A stretch of DNA of 64,000 bases from Corynebacterium tuberculostearicum SK141 (GTDB lineage Bacteria; Actinomycetota; Actinomycetes; Mycobacteriales; Mycobacteriaceae): assembly GCF_000175635.1 (NCBI RefSeq), contig NZ_ACVP01000037.1, positions 62,001-126,000 of the forward strand, in the 5' to 3' direction. The notes under the pieces were generated by a model. It made no database searches, was not told the DNA's origin, and worked only from the letters and a program-made list of their open reading frames with translations. This document shows positions 10,911 through 19,251 of this stretch, in pieces; the stretch's first letter is position 1, and each line of letters opens with the position of its first letter. Made by a program: the position numbers and the translations under genes.

Positions 10911-10916
10911 TATCCT
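10911..10916 (+). promoter_or_regulatory. -10 hexamer TATCCT, leaderless MFS gene
   Basis: TATCCT stands 6 nt before the GTG start of the exporter, in the divergent guaB1 / exporter intergenic region. No Shine-Dalgarno is seen. Confidence 0.4.
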
Positions 10917-10922
10917 GTCTGG

Positions 10923-12344
10923 GTGTCTCAGAAACCAGATCCCCACATTTCCGCAGAGGTAAAAATCAACCTCACCATCCTCGTCCTCGGCGCGATGGTG
11001 ATGATCCTGAACGAGACCGCCCTGTCGGTAGCGCTGCCCACCATCATGGCGGACTTTGGCATCCCCGCGACCTCCGCCCAGTGGCTGCTTACCGGTTTCC
11101 TCCTCACCATGGGCGTGGTCATCCCGACCACCGGCTTTCTCATGGATAAGTTCACCACCCGGCAGATCTTCTTGGCCGCGTCGGGCGTTTTTCTTGCCGG
11201 TACGGTGTTGGCGGCGCTCGCCCCGGCCTTCGGCGTGCTGCTGGTGGGGCGCGTATTCCAGGCGGCCGGCACCGCCTTGATGATCCCCACCCTGATGACG
11301 GTGGCGATGACCCTCGTCCCGCCGCAGCGCCGCGGCAGCGTCATGGGCATTATCTCCGTGGTCATTTCCGTGGCCCCAGCACTCGGACCCACGGTGGGCG
11401 GCTTCGTGTTGGGCATGTCTAGCTGGCACGTCATCTTCTGGACCATGGTGCCGCTGCTTGGCCTCATCTGCGCCGCCGGCTATTTCCGCCTGGTCAACGT
11501 GGGAGATAAGCGCGATACCCCGCTGGATTTCCCGTCCGTCGTCCTGTCCGTCTTCGCCTTCGGCGGATTGGTCTACGCCGTATCGTCCCTGGAAAACATA
11601 CTGGAGGGCGATGGCCTGGTAGACATCGTCGTCCTCATCGTTGGTCTCGTGGCTTTGGCGCTTTTCACCCGCCGCCAGCTGCGCCTGGCCAAGGACAATC
11701 GCGCTCTTTTGGACATGCGCCCGTTTACGGTTCCCAACTTCACCGTGGCGGTACTGGGCATGCTGCTCATGTTTGGGCTATTGCTCGGCGTGGTCAATAT
11801 TCTACCCATCTACCTGCAGACCTCCCTGGCGGTAAGCTCGCTGGTCACCGGGCTCGTCGTCATGCCTGGCGGTTTGCTCCAAGGCGGCATCTCGCCGATG
11901 GTCGGCCGTCTCTATGACGTCCACGGGCCCCGCCCGCTCATGATCCCCGGCGCCCTGCTCCTCGCCGCGGGCACGTGGCTGATGACCCTGCTCAACGAGG
12001 ACAGTGCGGTATGGATGGTCATTGGCATGCACATCCTTTTTGCGCTGGGCATCGCGCTTATGATGACGCCGCTGATGACGACGTCCCTAGCCTCCCTGCC
12101 AGACGAGCTCTACTCGCACGGCTCCGCCATCCTCAATACCCTGCAGCAGCTGGCGGGCGCGGCCGGCACCGCCTTCCTGATGACCTTCCTGACCCGTGGC
12201 ACCAAGTCCGGTGCGGCCCAAGGCATGAACGAGGTCGCCGCGACGGCTCATGGCGCACACTGGGCCTTCCTTTTTGCCGGCGTGCTTTCGCTGGTGGTTG
12301 TCGTACTCGCTCCGTTCCTCAAGCGCGTACCCTCCGCGGAATAG
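10923..12344 (+). CDS. MFS drug exporter, DHA2 (EmrB/QacA-like) family
   Basis: 473 residues with 12-14 predicted hydrophobic segments. DHA2 features are visible: NETALSVALPTIMADFG in TM1, WLLTGFLLTMGVVIP, the motif-A region GFLMDKFTTRQIF and motif C-like VAPALGPTVGGFVLG. It is probably a proton-coupled exporter of drugs or metabolites in the cytoplasmic membrane; the substrate is not predictable. It is divergent from guaB1 and converges on the kinase-like gene with only a 13-nt gap. No local regulator gene is present. The GTG start is supported by TATCCT at leaderless spacing. Confidence 0.9.
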   Translation: MSQKPDPHISAEVKINLTILVLGAMVMILNETALSVALPTIMADFGIPATSAQWLLTGFLLTMGVVIPTTGFLMDKFTTRQIFLAASGVFLAGTVLAALAPAFGVLLVGRVFQAAGTALMIPTLMTVAMTLVPPQRRGSVMGIISVVISVAPALGPTVGGFVLGMSSWHVIFWTMVPLLGLICAAGYFRLVNVGDKRDTPLDFPSVVLSVFAFGGLVYAVSSLENILEGDGLVDIVVLIVGLVALALFTRRQLRLAKDNRALLDMRPFTVPNFTVAVLGMLLMFGLLLGVVNILPIYLQTSLAVSSLVTGLVVMPGGLLQGGISPMVGRLYDVHGPRPLMIPGALLLAAGTWLMTLLNEDSAVWMVIGMHILFALGIALMMTPLMTTSLASLPDELYSHGSAILNTLQQLAGAAGTAFLMTFLTRGTKSGAAQGMNEVAATAHGAHWAFLFAGVLSLVVVVLAPFLKRVPSAE

Positions 12345-12357
12345 GAACAAGGACAAA

Positions 12358-13557
12358 TTAAGAGGCGCACAGCGGCAGGTTCAGCCGCTCCTCTTCAGCC
12401 TTATCGCCCCAGACCAGGAATGCGGACTGGGTGCCTTCCACGGCCATCACGTAGGTAGGAACATCCGCGGTGGTCTCAAAGCTTTGGATGGTGCACTGGT
12501 CATTGGAAAGCTCTACCGGTTCGGCGTCGGGAAGCACGGCATCGCGCTCCTCCACGCTGGGGTAGTAGGTCACGATGTAGTTGAACCCATCGCCCACGCA
12601 GGAAATCTTGGCCTCCTGGCCAGGCTCCGGCTCGCGCGAGGAGCACTTAGCCCCATCGAAGCCGTCCTGACCGCTGCGGGAGCCCACCAAGTCCGGGTAC
12701 GCATCCGCAAGGTTTTGCTCTTTGTCATTCCAGCTGGGGTAGGACAGGAAGAACCACAGCGCGGCCGCAGCAGCGATCGCGGCCACCGCCAGCACCGTAA
12801 TCAGCGCAATGAGCCCGCCCTTGCCCTTCTTCTTCGGGGCGGGTGCCATCGGTTGCTGCGGCTGCGCCATGGGCTGGGCCATCGGTTGCGGCTGTTGTGG
12901 TGGGGCAAACTGCTGCTGAGGGCGTGGCTCCGGCTCCTGCACGCGCGGAATCTGCGCGGTATCGAATTCGCGCTGCGGGCGCAGGTGAGCCACAACATCC
13001 TTGGCACTACCCGCATTGCCGGTGGGCTTATACTCCGGGCACTTGCGGGCAACAAGCTCTTCAAACGCCGCCACTGCATCGCCGTGCTCTTCGCCGGACG
13101 GACCGGCCGCAGCCAGCACCGAAACCTGGCGTTGCTTATCGACGCCCACCCGTGCCTCCCTTAGCCCATGCACCGCAAAATCTGCCCGCCCGCGGGAAAC
13201 TAGGAAGTCCACCGCACCCGCCAGCGGACCGAAGACGTCGGCGGCCTCCTCGCGGCTGAGATCATTGGGAAGCTCAGAAAGCTGGGTTCCGGAAACCCCT
13301 TCGCGCACGATGAATTCCTGCCCGTCCGCGGTAGTGCCCGTGCCTACCAGCGGCGCGATGGCAGGGTGGTGCAACCCATGCAGTGCCGTGGATTTGTCCA
13401 CCACGCCGGTAATTTCCGGCGCGAAGATTTCCACGCTCAGCTGCTGGTGCGTGTTTCCATCTTCGACCGCAAAGAGGGTAGACGATGGAGCCTCATCCAA
13501 CACGGCCAATTCGTGCAGATTGTGCTGGGTGGCAAAGAACTCAGGAAGCTGGGGCAC
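12358..13557 (-). CDS. Membrane-anchored degenerate Ser/Thr kinase-like protein
   Basis: 399 residues. Residues 1-165 have the rhythm of a protein-kinase N-lobe and early C-lobe: a glycine-poor strand with SSTLFAVEDG, then LHGLHHPAIAPLVGTGTTADG and EFIVREGVSGTQLSEL. The catalytic Lys, the HRD loop and DFG cannot be recognised, so it is probably a pseudokinase. A Pro/Gln/Met-rich linker (QPMAQPMAQPQQP) and a KKKGKGG stop-transfer patch precede one TM segment near residues 248-270. About 125 extracellular residues follow, with four Cys that could form disulfides. GTG start with AAGGA 10 nt upstream. It could act as a sensor or scaffold; no function is known. Confidence 0.75.
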   Translation of the reverse strand: MPQLPEFFATQHNLHELAVLDEAPSSTLFAVEDGNTHQQLSVEIFAPEITGVVDKSTALHGLHHPAIAPLVGTGTTADGQEFIVREGVSGTQLSELPNDLSREEAADVFGPLAGAVDFLVSRGRADFAVHGLREARVGVDKQRQVSVLAAAGPSGEEHGDAVAAFEELVARKCPEYKPTGNAGSAKDVVAHLRPQREFDTAQIPRVQEPEPRPQQQFAPPQQPQPMAQPMAQPQQPMAPAPKKKGKGGLIALITVLAVAAIAAAAALWFFLSYPSWNDKEQNLADAYPDLVGSRSGQDGFDGAKCSSREPEPGQEAKISCVGDGFNYIVTYYPSVEERDAVLPDAEPVELSNDQCTIQSFETTADVPTYVMAVEGTQSAFLVWGDKAEEERLNLPLCAS

Positions 13558-13630
13558 GGTCGCGACGTCCTTAAATCGTAGGGAGGGGCAGGGAACGATA
13601 AAACGATTCTAGATTACATGCCCATGCCCC

Positions 13631-13648
13631 TGTTCGCTACCGGCGTAC
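13631..13648. promoter_or_regulatory. Candidate ClgR operator upstream of clpC
   Basis: TGTTCGCTACCGGCGTAC agrees with the ClgR consensus as I recall it from C. glutamicum (WNNWCGCYNANRGCGWWS) at all but one position. It lies about 130 nt upstream of clpC, a known ClgR target. Confidence 0.55.
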
Positions 13649-13776
13649 ACCCGTGTGAGCTGCGCATATGGTGGATTCTGGCGGTATTGCGGGCATCTGG
13701 GAACAAAACGGGAAATTATCGGCGGACTGCCGCGTTAGAGTGGGTATCACATTAGAAGCGAAAGTATAGGGGAATC

Positions 13777-16545
13777 ATGTTCGAGAGGTTTACCGATCGT
13801 GCTCGCCGCGTCATTGTGTTGGCGCAGGAAGAAGCACGCATGCTTAACCACAATTACATCGGCACCGAGCACATCCTGCTCGGCCTTATCCATGAGGGCG
13901 AAGGCGTAGCCGCCAAGGCGCTGGAATCCATGGGTATCTCCCTGGAGGATGTCCGCCGCGAGGTCGAGGAAATCATCGGCCAAGGCAGCCAGCCGCATAC
14001 CGGCCACATCCCCTTTACCCCACGCGCCAAGAAGGTGCTGGAGCTTTCCCTGCGCGAAGGCCTGCAGATGGGACACAAGTACATCGGTACTGAGTTCTTG
14101 CTATTGGGTCTCATTCGCGAGGGCGACGGCGTTGCCGCCCAGGTGCTGACCAAGCTCGGCGCCGACCTGCCGCGCGTGCGCCAGCAGGTTATCCAGCTGC
14201 TGTCCGGTTATGAGGGCGGCCAGCAGGAGGGTGGTTCCTCCAACGGCCAGGGCTCCGGTCCGGTCGGCGCGGGTGCTGGTGCAGGTGCCGGCGCGGGCGG
14301 CCGTGGCGGCTCCGGCGGTTCCGGCGAGCGTTCCAATTCCCTGGTGCTCGACCAGTTCGGCCGCAACCTCACTCAGGCCGCTAAGGACGGCAAGCTCGAT
14401 CCGGTCGTTGGCCGTGAGTCCGAGGTAGAGCGCATCATGCAGGTGCTGTCTCGCCGTACGAAGAATAACCCGGTTCTCATCGGTGAGCCGGGCGTTGGTA
14501 AGACCGCCGTCGTTGAGGGCTTGGCGCTCGACATCGTCAACGGCAAGGTTCCGGAGACCCTCAAGGACAAGCAGCTTTACTCGCTCGACTTGGGCTCCCT
14601 GGTTGCCGGCTCCCGTTACCGCGGTGACTTTGAGGAACGCCTGAAGAAGGTGCTCAAGGAGATCAACCAGCGCGGCGACATCATCTTGTTCATCGATGAG
14701 ATCCACACCCTGGTTGGTGCTGGTGCTGCTGAAGGCGCCATCGACGCAGCCTCGCTACTGAAGCCGAAGCTGGCTCGTGGCGAGCTGCAGACCATCGGTG
14801 CTACGACCCTTGAGGAATACCGCAAGCACATCGAGAAGGATGCCGCCCTGGAGCGCCGCTTCCAGCCAGTCAAGGTGGAGGAGCCTTCCCTGGATGACAC
14901 CTTCTTGATCCTGAAGGGCCTGCGCGATAAGTACGAGGCGCACCACCGCGTGTCCTACACCGATGAGGCGCTGCATGCTGCAGCTTCCCTCTCGGACCGC
15001 TACATCAATGACCGTTTCTTGCCGGATAAGGCCGTTGACCTCCTCGATGAGGCTGGTGCTCGTATGCGCATCAAGCGCATGACCGCGCCGAAGGGCTTGC
15101 GCGAGGTCGATGACCGCATCGCTGAGGTCCGCAAGGAAAAGGAAGCGGCCATCGATGCCCAGGACTTTGAGAAGGCAGCCGGCCTGCGCGATAAGGAGCG
15201 CAAGCTGGGCGAGGAGCGCGCAGAGAAGGAAAAGCAGTGGCGCTCTGGCGACCTGGAGGAAATCGCCGAGGTAGGCGAGGACCAGATCGCCGAGGTTCTG
15301 GCGCACTGGACCGGCATCCCGGTGCTGAAGCTGACGGAGAAGGAATCCAACCGTCTGCTCAACATGGAAGAGGAGCTGCACAAGCGCATCATCGGCCAGG
15401 ACGAGGCGGTCAAGTCCGTCTCCCGCGCCATCCGCCGCACCCGTGCGGGCCTCAAGGATCCGCGCCGCCCGTCCGGTTCCTTCATCTTCGCCGGCCCGTC
15501 CGGTGTGGGTAAGACTGAGCTGTCGAAGTCCCTGGCTAACTTCCTCTTCGGTTCGGATGATGACCTCATCCAGATCGACATGGGTGAGTTCCACGATCGC
15601 TTCACCGCTTCCCGCCTCTTCGGTGCCCCTCCGGGATACGTCGGCTACGAAGAGGGTGGCCAGCTGACCGAGAAGGTTCGCCGCAAGCCGTTCTCCGTCG
15701 TGCTTTTCGACGAGATCGAGAAGGCTCACAAGGAGATTTACAACACCCTCCTGCAGGTGCTGGAAGATGGCCGCCTTACTGACGGCCAGGGTCGCGTCGT
15801 CGACTTCAAGAACACCGTTCTCATCTTCACCTCGAACCTGGGCACCCAGGACATCTCGAAGCCGGTGGGCTTGGGCTTTACCGGTTCCTCCGAAAACGAT
15901 TCGGATGCCCAGTACGACCGGATGAAGCAGAAGGTCAACGACGAGCTGAAGAAGCACTTCCGCCCAGAGTTCTTGAACCGTATCGATGACATCGTCGTCT
16001 TCCACCAGCTCACCCAAGAGCAGATTGTGGAGATGGTCGAGCTACTCATCGGCCGCGTGGCCAAGCAGCTGGATGAGCGCGATATGGGCATCGAGCTCAC
16101 GCAGAAGGCCAAGGACCTCCTGGCTAAGCGAGGCTTTGACCCAGTCTTGGGCGCTCGTCCGCTGCGCCGCACCATTCAGCGCGAGATTGAGGATCAGCTC
16201 TCCGAGAAGATCCTCTTCGGCGAAATCGGCGCCGGTGAGATCATCACCGTCGACGTCGAGGGCTGGGACGGCGAGTCCAAGGACAACACGGGCGCAAAGT
16301 TCACCTTCAGCCCGCGCCCGAAGCCTCTGCCGGAGGACACCGAGGAGCCGCAGCTTGACGATGCCGAGGTGCGGGAAAACGACGCCGATTCCACCGATGC
16401 CGGCGAGCCCGACACCATCACCCCGGACGTTCCGGGCGATGGCGGCTCCACCGCCGCCGGAACCGACCTAGAGTCCGGCTCCGGTTCCGACTCCGATGAC
16501 GACGGCCACAACCCGCCGCCAGCAGGCGCCGGCCAGCCGATGTAA
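13777..16545 (+). CDS. clpC: ATP-dependent Clp protease ATP-binding subunit ClpC
   Basis: 922 residues of the Hsp100 AAA+ family. Two N-terminal Clp repeats occupy residues 1-145, followed by a Gly/Ala-rich linker near 150-190. NBD1 has Walker A GEPGVGKT near residue 236. A UVR segment ([20 protein letters not shown]) lies around 445-470, and NBD2 has Walker A GPSGVGKT near 572. The acidic C-terminal tail is longer than in B. subtilis ClpC. It unfolds substrates and feeds them to ClpP1P2. ATG is preceded by AGGGGA. A candidate ClgR operator lies upstream and a strong terminator follows, so it is probably monocistronic. Confidence 0.98.
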   Translation: MFERFTDRARRVIVLAQEEARMLNHNYIGTEHILLGLIHEGEGVAAKALESMGISLEDVRREVEEIIGQGSQPHTGHIPFTPRAKKVLELSLREGLQMGHKYIGTEFLLLGLIREGDGVAAQVLTKLGADLPRVRQQVIQLLSGYEGGQQEGGSSNGQGSGPVGAGAGAGAGAGGRGGSGGSGERSNSLVLDQFGRNLTQAAKDGKLDPVVGRESEVERIMQVLSRRTKNNPVLIGEPGVGKTAVVEGLALDIVNGKVPETLKDKQLYSLDLGSLVAGSRYRGDFEERLKKVLKEINQRGDIILFIDEIHTLVGAGAAEGAIDAASLLKPKLARGELQTIGATTLEEYRKHIEKDAALERRFQPVKVEEPSLDDTFLILKGLRDKYEAHHRVSYTDEALHAAASLSDRYINDRFLPDKAVDLLDEAGARMRIKRMTAPKGLREVDDRIAEVRKEKEAAIDAQDFEKAAGLRDKERKLGEERAEKEKQWRSGDLEEIAEVGEDQIAEVLAHWTGIPVLKLTEKESNRLLNMEEELHKRIIGQDEAVKSVSRAIRRTRAGLKDPRRPSGSFIFAGPSGVGKTELSKSLANFLFGSDDDLIQIDMGEFHDRFTASRLFGAPPGYVGYEEGGQLTEKVRRKPFSVVLFDEIEKAHKEIYNTLLQVLEDGRLTDGQGRVVDFKNTVLIFTSNLGTQDISKPVGLGFTGSSENDSDAQYDRMKQKVNDELKKHFRPEFLNRIDDIVVFHQLTQEQIVEMVELLIGRVAKQLDERDMGIELTQKAKDLLAKRGFDPVLGARPLRRTIQREIEDQLSEKILFGEIGAGEIITVDVEGWDGESKDNTGAKFTFSPRPKPLPEDTEEPQLDDAEVRENDADSTDAGEPDTITPDVPGDGGSTAAGTDLESGSGSDSDDDGHNPPPAGAGQPM

Positions 16546-16562
16546 CTCGGGGCAAGGATTAA

Positions 16563-16605
16563 AGCCACCCAGCACTTCGCTTTCTGCGAGGCTGGGTGGC
16601 TTTTT
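16563..16605 (+). terminator. Rho-independent terminator after clpC
   Basis: Perfect arms AGCCACCCAGC / GCTGGGTGGCT with a 17-nt loop, followed by TTTTT, directly after clpC. Confidence 0.9.
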
Positions 16606-16691
16606 CTGTGCAGTTCCGCGGGCTCGGACCCCATTTAGCCCGCGCAATCAGAAGATGCCGGTTTCCCGTCAAATCTTTTCCATGCCCAAAA

Positions 16692-16707
16692 CCTACTGCG
16701 CAGTAGG
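16692..16707. promoter_or_regulatory. Perfect 16-bp palindrome, likely operator
   Basis: CCTACTGCGCAGTAGG is a perfect palindrome with no loop, so it is more likely a dimer-binding operator than a terminator. It sits where the -35 of the promoter for the small DUF4236 gene should be. Confidence 0.5.
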
Positions 16708-16727
16708 AACGGTGGAAGTGGAATTGC

Positions 16728-16733
16728 TAAAAT
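16728..16733 (+). promoter_or_regulatory. -10 hexamer TAAAAT before the DUF4236 gene
   Basis: TAAAAT lies 8 nt before the ATG at 16742, suggesting a leaderless transcript. The palindromic operator candidate is about 20 nt upstream. Confidence 0.45.
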
Positions 16734-16741
16734 ATATGCTT

Positions 16742-16912
16742 ATGGGACTTCAGTATCGTTCAAGAAAAAAGACCGGCAAGAATAGCTGGATCAACGTCTC
16801 TGGATCCGGCGCGTCGATGTCTACCAAGGTAGGGCCGGTCACCTTCAATTCCCGCGGCGGCATGTGGGTGAACTTGCCGGGTGGATTCAATTTCCGCGGC
16901 CGTTGGCGTTAA
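16742..16912 (+). CDS. Small DUF4236 domain protein
   Basis: 56 residues beginning MGLQYRSRKKTGKNSWINVS and ending LPGGFNFRGRWR. This matches the DUF4236 pattern of a basic N-terminus, a NVSxSGxSxSxKxGPxT core and a Gly/aromatic end. The domain is widespread, often in mobile or phage-related proteins, and has no known function. An in-frame ATG lies two codons earlier at 16736. The chosen ATG aligns with the family start and fits the TAAAAT hexamer. It stands alone between clpC and mutY. Confidence 0.75.
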   Translation: MGLQYRSRKKTGKNSWINVSGSGASMSTKVGPVTFNSRGGMWVNLPGGFNFRGRWR

Positions 16913-16968
16913 CCAGATCACACCTTCGGGATCGCGACCTGCGATTATAGCCGGCCATTATTAACCCC

Positions 16969-17829
16969 CTAAATAGGGAGGTGGAACAGGCCGGCGTCGG
17001 TTTGCTCGGCGAGGCCGTCGGCAAGCAGCGAAGCCAACGCCCGGGAGCGCTGCGCCGCATCGGGCCAGACCACGTCAATCTCGGACTGCGGCACCGGCCG
17101 CTCCGCCGCGCGCAGCACGTCCAGAATCTTGCCGCGCACCTGTCGGTCCGTGCCGACGAATTTTTGCACGCGCTTTTTCGCCCGTGCCTGCTCCTCTGCA
17201 CTGGGCTGCGGCCGGCCAGCGAGCTGCCACGCACAGCTTGCGCGCAGCGGGCACTGCTCGCAGGAGGGGTTCTTCGCCGTGCACACTAGCGCTCCCAATT
17301 CCATGAGCGCGGCCGAAAAGCGCGGCCCATTATCGGCCGGCAGCAGCTCCGCTACGGCCGCCAACTCCCGCTTCGACGGTTGCGGCGCCAAGAACCTACC
17401 GTCCTCCGCGCGTGCATACACCCGGCGCACATTGGTATCGACCACCGGCACATTTACCCCATAGTGGAAGCAGGCCACGGCGCGTGCGGTGTAGTCACCG
17501 ATGCCCGGCAGGCGCAGCAGCTCATCGACGTCCGCCGGCACCTCGCCCTCGCCAATGGCCGCCGCGCACTCCCACAGACGCAGCGCGCGCCGCGGATAGC
17601 CCAGCTTGCCCCAGGCGCGCAGGACCTCCGCCCGGGAGGCCTGGGCAAAGTCCGCCGGGGTGGGCCAGCGCCGCATCCATTCCTCCCACACCGGAGCCAC
17701 GCGCGCGACCGGGGTTTGCTGGCTCATGACCTCGCTGAGCAGCACGCCCCACGCGCTCGTGCCAGGCCGGCGCCATGGCAGGTCGCGTTCATTGGCATCG
17801 AACCAGGAAAGAAGAGCTTGCGAATCCAT
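16969..17829 (-). CDS. mutY: A/G-specific adenine DNA glycosylase (MutY)
   Basis: 286 residues of the HhH-GPD superfamily. The catalytic Glu sits in SEVMSQQT, the HhH hairpin is LLRLPGIGDYTA, and the catalytic Asp is in VVDTNVRRV. The [4Fe-4S] ligands follow the C-x6-C-x2-C-x5-C pattern (CTAKNPSCEQCPLRASC). The enzyme removes adenine mispaired with 8-oxoguanine. The C-terminal NUDIX-like domain of E. coli MutY is short or missing, as in other actinobacterial forms. It is divergent from the carbonic anhydrase gene with 35 nt between starts, as in mycobacteria. Confidence 0.95.
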   Translation of the reverse strand: MDSQALLSWFDANERDLPWRRPGTSAWGVLLSEVMSQQTPVARVAPVWEEWMRRWPTPADFAQASRAEVLRAWGKLGYPRRALRLWECAAAIGEGEVPADVDELLRLPGIGDYTARAVACFHYGVNVPVVDTNVRRVYARAEDGRFLAPQPSKRELAAVAELLPADNGPRFSAALMELGALVCTAKNPSCEQCPLRASCAWQLAGRPQPSAEEQARAKKRVQKFVGTDRQVRGKILDVLRAAERPVPQSEIDVVWPDAAQRSRALASLLADGLAEQTDAGLFHLPI

Positions 17830-17851
17830 CGTGGGAGATAGTCTAGGGCAT

Positions 17852-17857
17852 TAGAAT
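17852..17857 (+). promoter_or_regulatory. -10 hexamer TAGAAT, leaderless carbonic anhydrase
   Basis: TAGAAT stands 7 nt before the ATG at 17865. An ATG inside the hexamer is in frame but too early to be used with this promoter. Confidence 0.55.
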
Positions 17858-17864
17858 GTGGCCT

Positions 17865-18479
17865 ATGCCTTTACGTAATGTTGCCCACGAACCGCAGGCC
17901 GTATGGGAGGCCCTTAAGGCGGGAAATCAGCGCGTACTGGACGGCGAGACCGTCGACGTACGCGAGATTTATAACCGCGAAGGCCTGACCCATGGCCAGG
18001 ATCCCCGCGTGGTGGTCATTTCCTGTTCCGATTCCCGCGCCCCTATCGAGCACGTCTTCAATATCGGCTTCGGCGATGCCTTTGTCATCCGCACCGCGGG
18101 CCACATTCTTGACGACGCCGTCCTAGCCTCCCTCGACTACGCCCTCGCCGCCCTCAAGCCCAACCTTTTGGTGGTCCTCGGCCATCAATCTTGCGGCGCG
18201 GTGGGCGCGGCTACCGGCTTCGTTGGCGGCGGCGAGCTACCCACCGGCCTGCAGCGACCAATTATCGAGAAGGTTGCCGCCTCCGCCCTAGTGGCGGGCC
18301 CGAATGCCACGACTGACGACGTCGAGCGGGAACACACCCGCCAGACCGTCGCCCAGCTGGTGGCCAGCGTTCCCAACGTGCGCCGCCTGCTGGATGAGGG
18401 CGCCCTGGGCGTTATCGGCGCGCGCTACCTGCTGGAAGACTCCAGCGTGGAAACACTGCAGACCCTCGGCGTGAAGTAG
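17865..18479 (+). CDS. Beta-carbonic anhydrase
   Basis: 204 residues. The zinc ligands are visible as SCSDSRAP (Cys, with the Asp-Arg dyad) and GHQSCGAV (His and Cys), the standard beta-class pattern. It interconverts CO2 and bicarbonate in the cytoplasm and supplies bicarbonate for carboxylation reactions. It is the positional counterpart of CanB (Rv3588c) next to mutY in M. tuberculosis. The start at MPLRNVAHEP is chosen from the leaderless -10 spacing; an upstream ATG three codons earlier is possible. Confidence 0.95.
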   Translation: MPLRNVAHEPQAVWEALKAGNQRVLDGETVDVREIYNREGLTHGQDPRVVVISCSDSRAPIEHVFNIGFGDAFVIRTAGHILDDAVLASLDYALAALKPNLLVVLGHQSCGAVGAATGFVGGGELPTGLQRPIIEKVAASALVAGPNATTDDVEREHTRQTVAQLVASVPNVRRLLDEGALGVIGARYLLEDSSVETLQTLGVK

Positions 18480-18530
18480 CTCAGCCTGACACGCGGCGCG
18501 GGCTTAGCGCACCGGCCCGCACCCACCGCT

Positions 18531-18536
18531 TAAAAT
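18531..18536 (+). promoter_or_regulatory. -10 hexamer TAAAAT, leaderless membrane-protein gene
   Basis: TAAAAT is followed after 7 nt by the GTG start. No Shine-Dalgarno is present. Confidence 0.5.
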
Positions 18537-18543
18537 TGACAGC

Positions 18544-19248
18544 GTGACGCAGAAAAAGCCCCTACCTGAAGAGATCTACAAGCGCCGCCGCGTGGCGGCG
18601 CTCATCATCGTGCTCGTGCTGGCCGTGGTGCTGATCTGGGCGGCCGTGGCCGCCTTCGGGGGCAGTAGCGATGAGCCGGCCGATACCGCCGCCCCTGCGC
18701 CCACGCCGGAGCAGACCTCGTCTTCTGCCGCCCCGAAGACCTCCGAAGCCGCCTCGGAGACGGCTGCGGAGACCTCGGCCGAGGGGGCATCGGAAAGCAA
18801 GGCGGCCGAAAGCGAGCAGTTGAGCGCTGCGCCTGCAAGCTCCGAGGCGGCCAAGAAGACCTGCGACCTCGCGGACCTCCAGGTGCGCACCTCCATGCTG
18901 AACTACTCCGTGCCGGAGGGCGAGCTGCCGAAGTTCTTCATGACGGTCACCAACCCCACGGCCGCGGACTGCAAAATCGACCTAGATAAGAACCTGCTGC
19001 GCTTCGAGGTCTACAAGATGGCCGATAACCAGCGCGTGTGGTCCGATACGGATTGCTACGCCTCCGTGCAGACCGGCTCGCAGACCTTCCCGGCCGGCAA
19101 GGACGTGAAATTCGAGGCCGAATGGTCCCGCCAGGCTTCCAAGCCGGGCGAGTGCACCGACCGCCCCGCGGCCGAACCTGGGGCCTACTTCGCCCACACC
19201 GTCATCGGCGATAACTCCTCCCCGCCGCAGGACTTCACGCTGCGCTAG
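18544..19248 (+). CDS. Membrane-anchored extracytoplasmic protein (Rv3587c position)
   Basis: 234 residues. A short basic cytoplasmic start (YKRRR) precedes one TM helix at about residues 19-39. A low-complexity Ala/Ser/Glu/Thr linker runs to about residue 105, and a folded external domain of about 125 residues contains four Cys. No enzyme motif is seen. M. tuberculosis has a comparable membrane protein, Rv3587c, between disA and the carbonic anhydrase gene, so this is probably its counterpart. The linker is typical of proteins that cross the corynebacterial wall. Function unknown. Confidence 0.75.
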   Translation: MTQKKPLPEEIYKRRRVAALIIVLVLAVVLIWAAVAAFGGSSDEPADTAAPAPTPEQTSSSAAPKTSEAASETAAETSAEGASESKAAESEQLSAAPASSEAAKKTCDLADLQVRTSMLNYSVPEGELPKFFMTVTNPTAADCKIDLDKNLLRFEVYKMADNQRVWSDTDCYASVQTGSQTFPAGKDVKFEAEWSRQASKPGECTDRPAAEPGAYFAHTVIGDNSSPPQDFTLR

Positions 19249-19251
19249 GCG

